Part shown: positions 34,217-44,957 of the stretch, piece after piece
Layout of the letters: every line of letters begins with the position of its first letter
Position numbering within the stretch: the first letter of the stretch is position 1
DNA from: Porphyra umbilicalis
Lineage: Eukaryota > Rhodophyta > Bangiophyceae > Bangiales > Bangiaceae
DNA: 64,000 nucleotides
NCBI GenBank assembly: GCA_002049455.2
Contig: KV918857.1
Span: forward strand, 177,347 to 241,346
Reading direction: 5' to 3'
The notes under the pieces: generated by a model
Told to the model about the DNA's origin: nothing
The model's database searches: none
The model's input: only the letters and a program-made list of their open reading frames with translations
Made by a program: the position numbers and the translations under genes

Positions 34217-35263
34217 CGAGCACCGGCCACGAGATGGCCAGGAAGATACACAGGCGGAAGAAGACGTGCCCACGACGGTGGTGGGAACGCATGCGCCCCA
34301 GGTCAGAACGTGCAGTGCAGTGCGGTCCCCCCCGCGCAGGCACCGCCCGTCCGCCCACGGTTATCAGTACCTGCGCTGACGCGTTCGGCCGCGCTGACGT
34401 GGCCGCCGCCTGCCCGCCCTGAATCTCGTCGCCTGAGGATGCTCGGTCCACCCGTGCCCTGCCTCTCCCTGCCCAACGGACCCCCTCAGAGAGGCTATGC
34501 CATCAATGCATCGCTTTCACTGATAATCGGGACGGCTGAGGGTTGCAGCTAGCGTCAGGCCCCTCCACAGGAAGATGGTCCTCGCACGTCGAGCCGGGAA
34601 TCTCGGCCAGCCACTCATGGGCCGTCGGGGCGTCCACTGGAAAACTGGTACGCCGGCAAGGTGCGGCTGCAGTTCCTCTGACGGAGCCCCACCGGCCCGC
34701 ACGGGACCGTGCTGCGCGATTTTTAAGAACTAGTCAGCTCCTGTTGTGTGGCGGTGACACCAACCTGTACGTCCACGCCTCATTGCATGCCTCGGACGAG
34801 TCACTGTCAAGCTCTCGAGAGGATATCTGTCAGACGGCCCTACGCTTCGAATGCTGGACCGATGTCGCCAGTGCACGGTGACGCCAGCTCACGGCCCGGT
34901 ACCAAATCCGGCCGTCCGATCCAAGACGCCACACGTGGTCACGATCGCGATCGTTGAGTGGCGTTCTCAAGCACACGACAGCACTCAGATTCGTCTGAAA
35001 CGGGTCGGATGGGTTCGGAACAGTCGCGAATCGGGCTCGACCTTCTCCAAATCGGCCTTCTATGCGGAAGGTCCGCCGTGATTACCGAATGCTTCCGAAC
35101 CCCCCCAGACGATATCCGGTTGGACTTATGTGGCGATTCTAAATTCGCAGATCGGCGTATGTGGTCGTTTCTGCATACATGACGTTGCTGGTGGCACGGT
35201 TTTCCGCATACGGTGCCACGTTAGACACGTCTCGCCACGTGGCGCGAATATTTGCGGAACGGA
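34217..35263. other. Right non-coding part of the 11.4-kb element
   Basis: No gene seen. It should contain the transposase promoter next to 34216 and, at 35113-35129, the conserved subterminal TATCCGGTTGGACTTAT shared with the second element at nearly the same distance from the end. Confidence 0.5.
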
Positions 35264-35281
35264 ACGTTGTTGGTAGTGCTC
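35264..35281 (-). repeat. Right terminal inverted repeat of the 11.4-kb element
   Basis: Reads GAGCACTACCAACAACGT on the minus strand, 15 of 18 identical to the left repeat. Confidence 0.9.
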
Positions 35282-35284
35282 TTA
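35282..35284 (+). repeat. Target-site duplication TTA, right copy
   Basis: Pairs with 23924-23926. Confidence 0.9.
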
Positions 35285-35592
35285 ACAACAATGCACTTCT
35301 TGCACTTGTGGTTGTGGTGGTGCGTAAAGGCGCGGCTCGAAGTGTCGTCGAGCGCCAGCACCTCCTCGTCTCCGTCGGCATCGGCGTCAGCGTCGGCAAT
35401 TTCCTCGGCGCCGGTGGCGGCGTCGTCGGCCGCTGCGAGGCGCGCCAGTGCCAACGTCAAGTCCGCGTCGGGGAGAGCGTCCACGGCGGAAGAAGTGAAG
35501 GCGGGCACGGCAGCGGCGTCGGTCGACACGGAAGCGGCGAGTACGACGAGGCCGGCCATGGCCGCGACGACCAAATGCTTGAAGGGCGCCAT
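35285..35592 (-). pseudogene. 5' half of a small secreted Lys/Cys-rich protein gene (split by transposon)
   Basis: ATG 35592 starts a signal peptide (MAPFKHLVVAAMAGLVVLAA, cleavage probably near STDA). An acidic Ala/Asp segment with runs of DADAD follows, then HHHNHKCKKCIVVK, where the transposon begins. Read on into the element, the frame runs a further 15-20 codons before stopping, so a truncated secreted product is possible. The 3' half is at 23926-23638. The combined protein would be 198 residues: secreted, with alternating acidic and Lys/Cys/His-rich blocks. I do not recognise a family; the His/Cys and Asp blocks suggest metal or wall-polymer binding, as inference only. Confidence 0.85.
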
Positions 35593-37623
35593 GTCGGTGG
35601 ACGGTGGCGAGGGCGTCGGGTGCTTTCAGGGAACAGTGTGGGTCGCGGGGAGAACGGGACAAGGCTCAGCGACCGTGCGGGCGAGGTGCTGCCTCCGAGA
35701 GAGGGCTGGGTGTGTGGTGTTGGGAGGTAGATTGATGGGATGCCGAGACGAGATGGCTGTCCAAAGTCACCCCAAAGGTCTTTTTACACGCTCGACCGAG
35801 GACGCAAGCGCCCATCCAAAGCCGCTCACGGCGCCCACAGCTTCACGCTCACAGGGCCCCCTGGGGCAGCCCAGGTCTGCGAGAGCATCATGCCAAAGCC
35901 ACAAGCTCACAGCACCTGGAGTCACCCGCGGGCTGGACTCTGAGCCGGACAGCGCTGGCGGGCTGCGCCGGTCAACGAGGGAGTGGCTCCCCGGCGCGGA
36001 AGAGAGAAATCGGGACAGGCTCGACACGGGCCCCACGATCCGACGTTGCCAGGGTCACGCGACTCTTCACCGCGGTGGCTGCCGTCCAGCCGCTTTGGGT
36101 GCCGCCCGTGCGCGCGGGTGCATCCCCGCTCCGGATTGTCGGCAACGGTGTCACTGTCACGAATGGCCGACCAGCCGATGACAGAGCCGGGCGTCGACGA
36201 CGGGGCACGGTCGACCACCGTGGCGGGTGCTGGCACGGCTCGGCAGTGCGTACGCGTACGCGCCACGTACGTGGCGCCGACCGATGGCTGCCGCAGGGTC
36301 CATTGGGGCGGCTTCTGGGCGATCTAGGCGGCTCTGGGCGCGCCACCGATCGGATGCCACGTCACTGGCGGTGGGATTCCCCAACGCGGCGTGTCGAGGG
36401 GGCCCCTCGTCGGCCGGTCGACGAGGGGTCGGCCGCCGAGGTGGACCATCCAACGGGCCAACCACCACACAGGGACGTGATGGGACCGCTGTGGATGGAA
36501 CGCGCTGGGAAAGGACAGGGGTGTCGCGTGCGCGCCTGAAGGGCCAAATGTGCTGCCCAGTCTGCGGAAAAACTAGCGGAACATAAAAGTGCGTACTTTT
36601 GAGAAACATCCAGCGAGGACTTCGGCTGTACTGTACTCGGTAAGATGGACAAGACCACCAGTGTGCCACATCTGTATGTGTTCTTTCATCCTTTCAAACG
36701 GATGGACAAAGGTTTCCAGTCAAATCCAGCAGTGCAGAGAAAGTACCTCGCACGAGCGGCGACGGCTGCCGACCGCCACAGCGGCGGTGGCGGTCCCCCC
36801 CCCCCCCCCCCCCCCCCGCCCGCCACAACCCCACCGTCCCGCACCGGCGGGACCATGCGACAGGGTGCCGTGCGGCCGGCGTGGCAGCCACGCCGCCGCC
36901 CGTGGGCGCCCACGCACCGCCGCGTCGCCCCGTGGCAAACCAAACAACGGGAAGCCGCCCCCTGTGCGTGACGACCCCATCCTCGCTGCAGCGGCGGCGG
37001 CGGCGACCGACGCTCGTGGGCGCACCGCCACCGGCACTGGCGGCGCCGCCGACGGCCGCCGCTGCCGCGGCTGCTGTGGCCGCTGCGGCCGCTGCCGCCG
37101 TGGCCGCCGTCGGGGCGTGCCGCTGCCGTCGCGCGTTGGAGCCGTCCGAAGAGAAGGGCCCTCTGCGCGCTCACGCCGCCCGCGCAGCGGCGGTTGCGCT
37201 TCACACGACTCGGTTCAATTGGAGTTGTCTTGATTCACCTCCAGATCGCCGGGTGCCTAATTGGCGTCGACGCGTCCACAGAGCTGTCTGGCCACGCGAC
37301 GCGGGGCGATCCGTAGACCGCTATCCGCTTCCACGGCTGCCGCGCCGCAGCGACCATCCCCACCGCGACCGCTGCTGTCGCCACCTTTCCGCTCCCACCC
37401 CCACCAGACAACGCCAGTCGGTGCGCCGCCACCGTGCTGGAACCCGTTCTTCTATCCGCCTTCGCTTCTGTGGACTGCCTCTCTCTCTGACTGACTGCAT
37501 CTGCGTCCGCATCGGCCCCCGTCTCAGCTCACACCTTGGGCTGGCTGCGCCGCCCCCTCCCCCGGCCAGCCCCGTGCCTGCCTCAGTGTCCCCCCCCTCC
37601 CCCCACCCACTCCCTACTTCACT
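35593..37623. other. Intergenic region
   Basis: No supported gene. 35593-35800 is probably the promoter of the split gene. 36500-36720 is AT-richer. 36790-37200 is GC-rich with a C20 run near 36797. The part before 37624 (CT-rich, C runs) looks like the 5' leader of the DUF3598-like gene. Confidence 0.4.
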
Positions 37624-38970
37624 ATGGCCGGCGGGCCATCCCCCCCCCCGGCGACGGCGGCGGCGACCCCGACGGCCTCGGCTCCCCCTCCTGGGCGCAC
37701 TACGCGTCGCGCCACGCGCGCGCCTGGCGCGGCAAGTGCCTCGTCGTCAACCCCGCCGGCGGCGCGTTGCTCCACGCCACCACCTACCGCCTGAAGCCCG
37801 ACGGGGAGGCGGTGGAGCGCACGTCCCGCAATGGTGGGGTGGCCATCCACCTCACCCACACCTACACCTTCCCCGCCGCCCCCGGCGCCGCCGCCGCCGC
37901 CGCCGCCGTGACGGAAACGCAAGAGACGGTGTTTGCGTCGCGCACCTTTCACGTCTTTGCCGACGGCGCCTACACGACGGAGACGCCGATGCTCGTCGCG
38001 CCCGCGCTGCTCGGCACGGACACGCCCTTCCCGTCGGCGGTCGAGCACGTGCTCCCCCTGTCCGCGACGGAGCGCGTGCGGGGGCTGGCGCTCTATGACG
38101 ACGAGGGGCGGTGTCGGCGGGTGGCGCTGCTCGAGGAGGTGACCGACGGGGCGGACTGGGAGGCGCGCCCGCCGCTCGCGCTGAGCAGCTTGGTCGGCTT
38201 GTGGTCGGGCAGCGCGGTCACGAAACGCTTTCGCGGCGCGGGCGGCGGCGTCGTTGGCGCCGGCGTCGGCATGGGCGGCGTGCCCGGCAAAGCCACGTGG
38301 GAGGAGACGATTGCGGCCACGGTCGTGGGCGCCGAATTCCCCACAACGACGCGCTCGACGTTTGGGTGGGACGGGGGGGACCGCGTCCGCCGCTGCACGG
38401 TCGTCAAGCCGGCGGCGCCGCCGCCCGGCGGCGGCGGCGGCGGCGGCAAGGTGACCGAGTGGGACACGGGCGGCGGGACGGACGTGGCGGCGGCGGCCTC
38501 CGCGGCGGTGGCCGCAGCGACGGCCGCTGCGGCGAGCGGCGGCACGCCGGCGGCGGCCGACGGCGGCGGCAGCGGCGGCGGCGGCGGCGCCACGGGCCGC
38601 GGCCGCGGGCGGCGGCGGGACGGGGGGGACCCCGCCACCGCCGGCGAGACGCTCACCGCGTATGGCACTGTGGACGGGGGCGGCGGGGGGGCGCCGACGC
38701 GGCGGTGGCGGGTGGCGGCGGTGGCGACGGCGGGGGCGGCGCCATGTACGCGCCGGGGGTGCTCTTTGGGGCGGGCGTGTCGACGCAGCGGCTGACGCTC
38801 CTGCCGGCGGGTGCCTACCTGACCGCCCCGCTGGTGCGGGTGCGCGGCGTCGCCTCCTTTTCCGAGTTTTGTGTGTTTGTGACGGCCGACAGCCGCCGCC
38901 GGACGGTACGGCTGTACGGGGCGGGGGGGGGGCGTTGTCGCACACAAACGGGACGGAGGCTCGGCTGTAG
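37624..38970 (+). CDS. DUF3598-like (lipocalin-like) protein, three frame changes
   Basis: Coding signal starts after ATG 37624 and a C run (37639-37648), where one base must be gained or lost to reach SPSWAHYASRHARAWRGKCLV. It continues through THTYTFPAA, FASRTFHVFADGAYTTETP, EHVLPLSATERVRGLALYDD and LSSLVGLWSGSAVTKRF. A second shift at the G run near 38680 leads to GVLFGAGVSTQRLTLLPAGAYLTAPLVRV and RRRTVRLYG, and a third near 38925 to the stop at 38970. Two beta-rich halves and the LPxGAYLTAP...R.VRLY ending fit DUF3598, a family of cyanobacteria and algae with no firm function. Upstream is a 5' leader; downstream it converges on RPB1. Confidence 0.6.
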
Positions 38971-39668
38971 GGGTGAGGGGGGGGGGGGGGGGGGTTGCCC
39001 GCTTGGGAATGAATCACCCATGGTGGTTGTGTCCACGACCTGGAAACGGCAAGGAGCGTGCGACGGCACAGGTCGGGCGGTTGCACCTTTTCCTGGTGCG
39101 GCCGATCGAGCCATCACAACGTGACTGCGAGCGGCGCATGGCTGGGCGTGGCACCCAGTGCCATTGTGCGCCGGTGCGTGACTGTCGGCTGCCGGGTGCC
39201 GACGGAAGGGGGGGGGGTCGGGCAGAGGCAGAGGCGGGTGCGTAGCAACTGCGTGGTGGCCCCTCCTGTCAAGGGTGGAGGGGGGATAGCCAAGGGGGAT
39301 GACGGTGGGCTGCGACGGGCACGCCGCGTGAGCAGTGGGCGGGGGTGGAGAGAGAAGGATTTGCTCGCTGCACCTAAAGGCACAAGCAACATTACGGGCC
39401 GGCTCCCGAGGAAACCACCCCTCCACAACAGCTCACGCACATAGCACACCGAGTCGCGCACCCGTCGTGCCCCTTGTTGCGACGCGGCGCGGTGCAACCG
39501 CGCCGCTGACGTGTCCTCAAGAGCAGGCGGCGGGGCTGCAGGGCAGCACCCACCAGGGCGCCACCACCGCCGCCACCGCCGCAGCCGCCCAGGCCGCCGC
39601 CACTGCTGCCGCCACCCGACAGTCCCGTCGCGGTATGCGTCGGCAGTCCCGCAGCCCGTCGAACCGCA
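38971..39668. other. Convergent intergenic region before RPB1 stop
   Basis: No gene seen. A G run lies at 38980-38993. The region probably carries both 3' untranslated regions. Confidence 0.4.
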
Positions 39669-42600
39669 TCACCGCCGTGTTGGGGGTTGGTACGCAGGCG
39701 ACTGCGCGGCCGCGTAGTTCGGCGACGACGGACTGTAGGCCGGCGACGATGGGGAGTACACGTTGGTGGCCGCGACCACTGTCCCTGGCCGCGCGTACGC
39801 CGGGCTTGTCGGCACATAGCCGGGCGATTGTGGCGACGCGTAGCCACCAGCGGCCCCGGCCCGGCCCACGCCAGGCGACGTTGGTGAGTAGCCTGGGCTG
39901 TACCCAGGACTGCTCACGGCCAGCGCGGGCGTCGACGGGGAGTAGCCGAGTCCCGGGGAGGTGGCCATGTACGCTGGCGAGGCCGGTGCGTAGGCCCCTG
40001 CACCACCGCCCGGCCCAGCGCCGCCGCCCATGCCCAGCCCGCCTCCGTACCGCGGGCTCATTGCCGCATACCCGGGGGATGATGGCGACATGCGGGGCGT
40101 AAAGCGGCTCGCCGGGCTCCGCCCCGGCGTCATCCGCCCCGGAGTCGACCGACCCACTGGGTCGTTGGCCGACACAATCGGGGAGAAGGCGGCGGAAGTG
40201 GAGATGGGACTGAACCCACCGGGGCCAGAGTAGGCCGGAGAGAATGCCCTCCCGCCCGGCGTGCGCGCACGCGCCGGCGAATAAGCATACGTCGGGGTCA
40301 TAGCCGCGTCAAAGGCGCGGCCAGGGGTGCGTTGACCCTCTCGGCCCGGCGTGTAGCCGCGCTCCGATTCGGGCGCGGCTGGCGACCGCGCGATACGTGC
40401 CGACGCAGCCGCGTCCGTCTCAGGCTCGACCGCATCCGTGAGTGCCGCGTCATTGAGAAAGAGCCCGAAGGAGCCCGTGCCAAGCGGGGCCAGCTGACCC
40501 AGCATAATCGTCTCGGCCACCCCTGCCAACTGGTCGGTCTCCCCATGCATAGCCGCGTCGAGCAGGATATCCGACGTTTCCTCAAACGAGCACTTCATCA
40601 GCGCCGACGACGACACCCGGTTGATGCCGTGTCGCGAGATGGCCATGAGGTGACCCCTGAACGTCATCACGTCGACAAGCACCGCCAAGTGGCGGTAGTT
40701 GACGTATGCCCCGTCAAAGGAAATGACAGTGCGGATCTCGTTGAGCAGCGTCGCGCGCACCGCCTCGATGCCGAGCACCTCAAACGTCTCGACGATGTCG
40801 TTGGAAACCGTCCGCGTGAAGTCCACGTCCTCGTGGCCCATAACCGCGATGAAGTTGACGCCGTCCGTCTCGAGGAGCCACTCATTCTCACGAGTGAATG
40901 TGCCCGAGGCGGGGTCGATGACAATCTTGTTGTCCTGGCGCATGAACACCTTGTCAATGCCCGGGATGCCGCTGAGCGTGAGGTTGGAGAGCAGCTGGGA
41001 CTCGACTTTCCGCAGAAAGAGGTCCTCGGCGTCCTCCTCGTCATCGTCCATGTCCGCCATCCGGTCCGCCTCCTGGTCATTCTCAAAGTGGGGCTTGGTG
41101 CTCTCACTCATCCCTGCCTTATCCTCATTCTCCATCGCCACCCGCACCCGGATGACCAGCTCCGCAGCGTTATCTTCCGACGCCATCACATGGAGGTCAC
41201 CGCCGAAGTGCGCGTGGATGCGGTTTTTGATAGTGTTCATAGCCAGCTTGCGGTCGACCACCATGTCCTTGGCCAGCACCAGCCGTAGCAGCCACGGCGA
41301 CGCGTTCACCACGTCATCGGGCAGCTCGTAGTAGGCGCTCACGAGTTCCTCGTCCGCCGGCACGATGGTGTTCTCCAGGTCCGGGTCATAATACACTTCA
41401 GTCATGTGGGTCACGTGCCGCAGGGTGGTGTGCTGGAGCTCCGCTTGCACCTGCTTTGCCCGCTCCGCGTCGTGCGCCGCCTCCCCGCGCAGGTGGACTA
41501 CCAGCGACGGAGTCTTGGTGCGCTTGGAGACGTTGATAATCTCCTGGAGGCGCGGCACACCCAGTGTCACGTTCTTGGCCGACACACCAGCATAGTGGAA
41601 GGTGTTGAGCGTCATCTGGGTCGCCGGCTCCCCGATAGACTGCGCGGCGGTGGCGCCGACCATCTCGCCGGCGGGCGCAAGTGCTTGCTGGAAGCGGTTT
41701 TCAATCTCCCCCAGCAGCCACGTAAACGCCTTGCGGGTGAGCCGGTGCTCGCTGAGAACGACCTTGGATGCGAGGCTGGCCCGCACGTGGATCTGGAACA
41801 GGAGCGTCGCATTGAGCTGTGCGACCTCGGCCAGTTCCTTCAGTGCATCGTCCATCGGCCCAGCCGCCGAGCCGTTGGGCGTCAACATCTCTCTGTCGGC
41901 CGCGTCCGCCTCTACGTCCTCGTCCGACGTCAGCACCCGCGTGCGGTGGAGGAGGAGCTCCACCCCGCGAACAATCTTGGACGGGGAGAGATCGCTCCGG
42001 TCGTTTTGTCTGACGTCGAAAATGCGCTTGGCGTTCCAAATGAGCCGCTCAACATTGACAGCCAGCGGGAGCTTGGCCTCGCCCGTCTTGAACACCTCGT
42101 TGCGGAGAAAGTCGCGGTCCTTCTTCAGCTGCGCCCACTCCTTGGCCAGCAACTCGGTCACGTCTCCACCCGAATGAATGTCGTTGAGGACCGCCTGCGA
42201 CAGGTACGGGGAGCTAGACGTCTCTTGCAGGTGCAGGTCCGGCTCGGTCAGGCGGTAGCGCTTGGTGAAGGCATCGTTGCTCGACCGGAGGGTGTCGAGC
42301 TTCTGGTCCTCCACAAGCGCCCCATCCAACCCGTCCTCCCCATACAAGAACTGGATGACCGACGCCCGCGAGTTCCGCACCGTACCGTCGTACTTGACCA
42401 TTACATCCTCCATGGCCTTCACCAGCCGCCGCTGGATGTAGCCGGTCTCGGCGGTCTTGACCGCCGTGTCAATGAGCCCCTCGCGGCCACCCATGGCGTG
42501 GAAGAAGAACTCTGACGGCCGCAGACCAATCAAGTAGCTGTTCTCCACAAAGCCACGCGACTCGGGCCCCAGATCATCCATCCGGAAGTGCGGCAGCGTC

Positions 42601-44957
42601 CGCCGCCGGAAGCCGTACGAGATGCGCTTCCCCTCAACGTTCTGCTGGCCGACGCACGCGCAAATCTGCGAGATGTTGATGAAGGAGCCCTTGGAGCCGG
42701 CTGACACCATGCGTTTGATGTTGTTACTCTTGAGCAGCGACAGCTGCGCCGAAGAACCCGAAGTGTCACGTGCACCGTTGAGCACCTTGTTGACCTCCAC
42801 CTCAAACGACTCGAGCATGGACTTGCCAGGCAGTAACGTTAGCTCCCCCTCTTGCGCGCGCCGCACGAGCTGCGTCACCTCCTCCTGGGCACCCGTGATG
42901 GTCGCCCGCACGTCAGCCTCCGTGGCCGCGTCGGCAATCGTGTCACCAATGCCGATCGACTGTCCCCGCATGATGACATAGTGGTTGACAAGCACTTGAA
43001 TGGCCGAGATGAGCACGCACGTCCGCTCCGGGCCCTTCTCCTTCCACGTAACGTGGATGAGCCCGTTGGACGCCGACCCGACCGTCCGCTTGTCGACAAT
43101 GCCCGTGATCAGCTCCCCGCCGACGATGAGCACCCGCGAGTCGCCCGGCGAGATGTCTGTATTCTCGTCGTCTGGGTGAGTGTTGCAATACCGCACCAAG
43201 TTGACGTCGGGCAGCAGCAGGGAGAAGAGCTGCTTCCCTGTCCACAGCGGCTCGGGCTTGATGATGGCCGGTGGGGGGATGACGCCGTCCCAGCCAACCA
43301 CGTGCAGCAGCAAACTCATGGTTACGTCGCGCCGGAGGAAGGTGTCCCGATAGGTGAAGAGCATGCACCCGAGCAGCGTATCCTGTACAATCCCCATGAC
43401 GGGCTTGTTGCCCTGTGGGGAAACGATGCAGCGGGGCACCATCATCAGCTCCATCACCTCTGCGCGCGTCAAGTGCGTCTGCGGCACGTGGAGGTTCATC
43501 TCGTCACCATCAAAATCGGCGTTGTACGGCGACGTGACTGACAGGTTGAGGCGGAAGGTCGAGTAGGGCATGACCCGGATCCGATGCCCCATAATGGACA
43601 TCTTGTGGAGACTCGGTTGCCGGTTGAAGACAATAAAGTCCCCATTGACAATGTGCCGCACGACCTTGTACCCGATCTCCAACTGCAGGTCCGCCCGGTT
43701 CCGCACGTACGCCAAGTTGACCTGGTACCCGTCGTCGCGCTGGATGTACTTGGCGCCCGGGTACTCGTCCGGCCCATTCTCCACGAGCGCCTGCATCTCT
43801 GCAATATTGTACGCCGTGACCGTCTCGGGGAAGGTCAGGTTCTTGGCGATCGAGAAGGGCACGCCGACCTCGTCCAGCCGCAAGTTAGGGTCGGGCGTAA
43901 TGACCGTCCGCGCCGAAAAGTCGACGCGCTTGCCCATCAAGTTGCCCCGCAGCCGCCCCTCTTTGCCCTTGAGTCGCTGGCTGACCGACTTGAGCGGCCG
44001 CCCCGATTTTTGGGTCGCCCGCGGCATGCCCGGCAGGTCGTTGTTCATGTAGGTCGCGACGTGGAACTGGAGGAGGTTGATCTGCTCCGCCAGCCGGTGC
44101 GCGGGCGCGCCCGTCCCCTCGAGGTTTCTCAACGCAGTGTTGTTTTTAACTATGTCCGCGAGCTTGTGCGTCAGGTCGTCCTCCCCACGCTGCGTCGCGT
44201 CCATCATGATGGACGGCCGCACGTGCGGCGGCGGCACCGGCATGAGCGTCAGGATGAGCCACTCGGGACGCGCCCAGCGGGCCGACAAGCCGAGCAGCTC
44301 CGCGTCCTGGTCCGAGATGCGCTTGAACACGGCGAGCACCTTTTCCGCGCTCACGTTTTGCTTGCGCTCATTGGCGGGCGCCCCGTCCACGTCGCCGCCA
44401 TCGTCGGGAAAGTCGGCGCGGATTTTGAGGCCCTCCCGCTTGTACTTTGGCTGCTCGTGCCCGCAGCCGGTGCTCGAGCCGCCCTCGGGCGCCTCGGTGA
44501 TGAGGCACTTGCGCGCCGTGCACAGGCCCATCATGATGCGGAGGCGGGCGGCGCGGCTCTCCATCGTCGCGACCGCGGCAAGGATCTTTTGCACGCCCGG
44601 GTCGTCAATCTTGGTGATGAGCAACCGGGAGCAAAAGTAGCAAACGCACCGCAGCAGCTTGAGCGTCATGGTGAGGAAGCCCGCGTGGAACATGGGCTTG
44701 GCGAGCTCGATAAACCCAAAATGCCCGGGGCAGTTCTTCTCGTCGCAGTGGCAGGTCATGCACGGGAAGTCGCGGCCCGACGCGCCGAGGCGGCGGTCCA
44801 TGATCCCCTCGTGGCGGGGCACGCCATTGTCCCACGCCACCTCGTGTTTGACCTCTGCGACCGACATGCGGCGAATCTCGTCGGGGCTCATGACCCCAAA
44901 CTGCACCCGCCGCACATTGCGGACCTCCGCGGAGCTGTACAGGAATTCGCGGTCCAT
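39669..44957 (-). CDS. RPB1: DNA-directed RNA polymerase II largest subunit RPB1
   Basis: One unbroken frame of 1762 residues from ATG 44957. The N-terminal zinc site is C66, C69, C76, H79; a second Cys set lies at C106, C109, C146, C165. The catalytic loop NADFDGDEMN is at 479-488 (D481, D483, D485). The funnel/bridge region is conserved (NVEGKRISYGF, PESRGFVENSYL, FFFHAMGGREGLIDTAVKTAETGYIQRRLVKAMED). The last 270 residues replace the usual heptad array: SP, TPGR and GY motifs are scattered, with only a few heptad-like units near the end (GYSPTSPG, YVPTSPA, then tandem YSPSSPA-YSPSSPN). Degenerate tails of this sort are known from red algal RPB1. The enzyme makes mRNA in the nucleus. No intron and no homopolymer break occur in 5.3 kb. 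Confidence 0.98.
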   Translation of the reverse strand: MDREFLYSSAEVRNVRRVQFGVMSPDEIRRMSVAEVKHEVAWDNGVPRHEGIMDRRLGASGRDFPCMTCHCDEKNCPGHFGFIELAKPMFHAGFLTMTLKLLRCVCYFCSRLLITKIDDPGVQKILAAVATMESRAARLRIMMGLCTARKCLITEAPEGGSSTGCGHEQPKYKREGLKIRADFPDDGGDVDGAPANERKQNVSAEKVLAVFKRISDQDAELLGLSARWARPEWLILTLMPVPPPHVRPSIMMDATQRGEDDLTHKLADIVKNNTALRNLEGTGAPAHRLAEQINLLQFHVATYMNNDLPGMPRATQKSGRPLKSVSQRLKGKEGRLRGNLMGKRVDFSARTVITPDPNLRLDEVGVPFSIAKNLTFPETVTAYNIAEMQALVENGPDEYPGAKYIQRDDGYQVNLAYVRNRADLQLEIGYKVVRHIVNGDFIVFNRQPSLHKMSIMGHRIRVMPYSTFRLNLSVTSPYNADFDGDEMNLHVPQTHLTRAEVMELMMVPRCIVSPQGNKPVMGIVQDTLLGCMLFTYRDTFLRRDVTMSLLLHVVGWDGVIPPPAIIKPEPLWTGKQLFSLLLPDVNLVRYCNTHPDDENTDISPGDSRVLIVGGELITGIVDKRTVGSASNGLIHVTWKEKGPERTCVLISAIQVLVNHYVIMRGQSIGIGDTIADAATEADVRATITGAQEEVTQLVRRAQEGELTLLPGKSMLESFEVEVNKVLNGARDTSGSSAQLSLLKSNNIKRMVSAGSKGSFINISQICACVGQQNVEGKRISYGFRRRTLPHFRMDDLGPESRGFVENSYLIGLRPSEFFFHAMGGREGLIDTAVKTAETGYIQRRLVKAMEDVMVKYDGTVRNSRASVIQFLYGEDGLDGALVEDQKLDTLRSSNDAFTKRYRLTEPDLHLQETSSSPYLSQAVLNDIHSGGDVTELLAKEWAQLKKDRDFLRNEVFKTGEAKLPLAVNVERLIWNAKRIFDVRQNDRSDLSPSKIVRGVELLLHRTRVLTSDEDVEADAADREMLTPNGSAAGPMDDALKELAEVAQLNATLLFQIHVRASLASKVVLSEHRLTRKAFTWLLGEIENRFQQALAPAGEMVGATAAQSIGEPATQMTLNTFHYAGVSAKNVTLGVPRLQEIINVSKRTKTPSLVVHLRGEAAHDAERAKQVQAELQHTTLRHVTHMTEVYYDPDLENTIVPADEELVSAYYELPDDVVNASPWLLRLVLAKDMVVDRKLAMNTIKNRIHAHFGGDLHVMASEDNAAELVIRVRVAMENEDKAGMSESTKPHFENDQEADRMADMDDDEEDAEDLFLRKVESQLLSNLTLSGIPGIDKVFMRQDNKIVIDPASGTFTRENEWLLETDGVNFIAVMGHEDVDFTRTVSNDIVETFEVLGIEAVRATLLNEIRTVISFDGAYVNYRHLAVLVDVMTFRGHLMAISRHGINRVSSSALMKCSFEETSDILLDAAMHGETDQLAGVAETIMLGQLAPLGTGSFGLFLNDAALTDAVEPETDAAASARIARSPAAPESERGYTPGREGQRTPGRAFDAAMTPTYAYSPARARTPGGRAFSPAYSGPGGFSPISTSAAFSPIVSANDPVGRSTPGRMTPGRSPASRFTPRMSPSSPGYAAMSPRYGGGLGMGGGAGPGGGAGAYAPASPAYMATSPGLGYSPSTPALAVSSPGYSPGYSPTSPGVGRAGAAGGYASPQSPGYVPTSPAYARPGTVVAATNVYSPSSPAYSPSSPNYAAAQSPAYQPPTRR

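Larger units (their letters stand above)
23927..35281. mobile_element. PIF/Harbinger-type DNA transposon, 11.4 kb, TTA target duplication
   Basis: The left end (23927, GAGCAACGCCAACAACGT) and inverted right end (35281, GAGCACTACCAACAACGT) match at 15 of 18 positions. TTA flanks both ends (23924-23926, 35282-35284), the classical 3-bp Harbinger duplication. Inside are a DDE transposase (minus), a Myb/SANT-like partner (plus), a Cys-rich zinc-ribbon-like protein (plus) and an acidic repeat protein (plus), all open. The insertion interrupts a host gene whose halves stay in frame, so it is probably young. The element at 58814-62502 shares its ends: TTTAAGAGCG lies 42 bases in from both left ends, and TATCCGGTTGGACTTAT lies 168 and 169 bases from the right ends. 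Confidence 0.9.

Noticed and set aside
23945-35263. Possible CRISPR or prokaryotic mobile element
   Set aside because: No spaced short repeats; the genes are eukaryotic DDE and SANT-like types with Harbinger ends.
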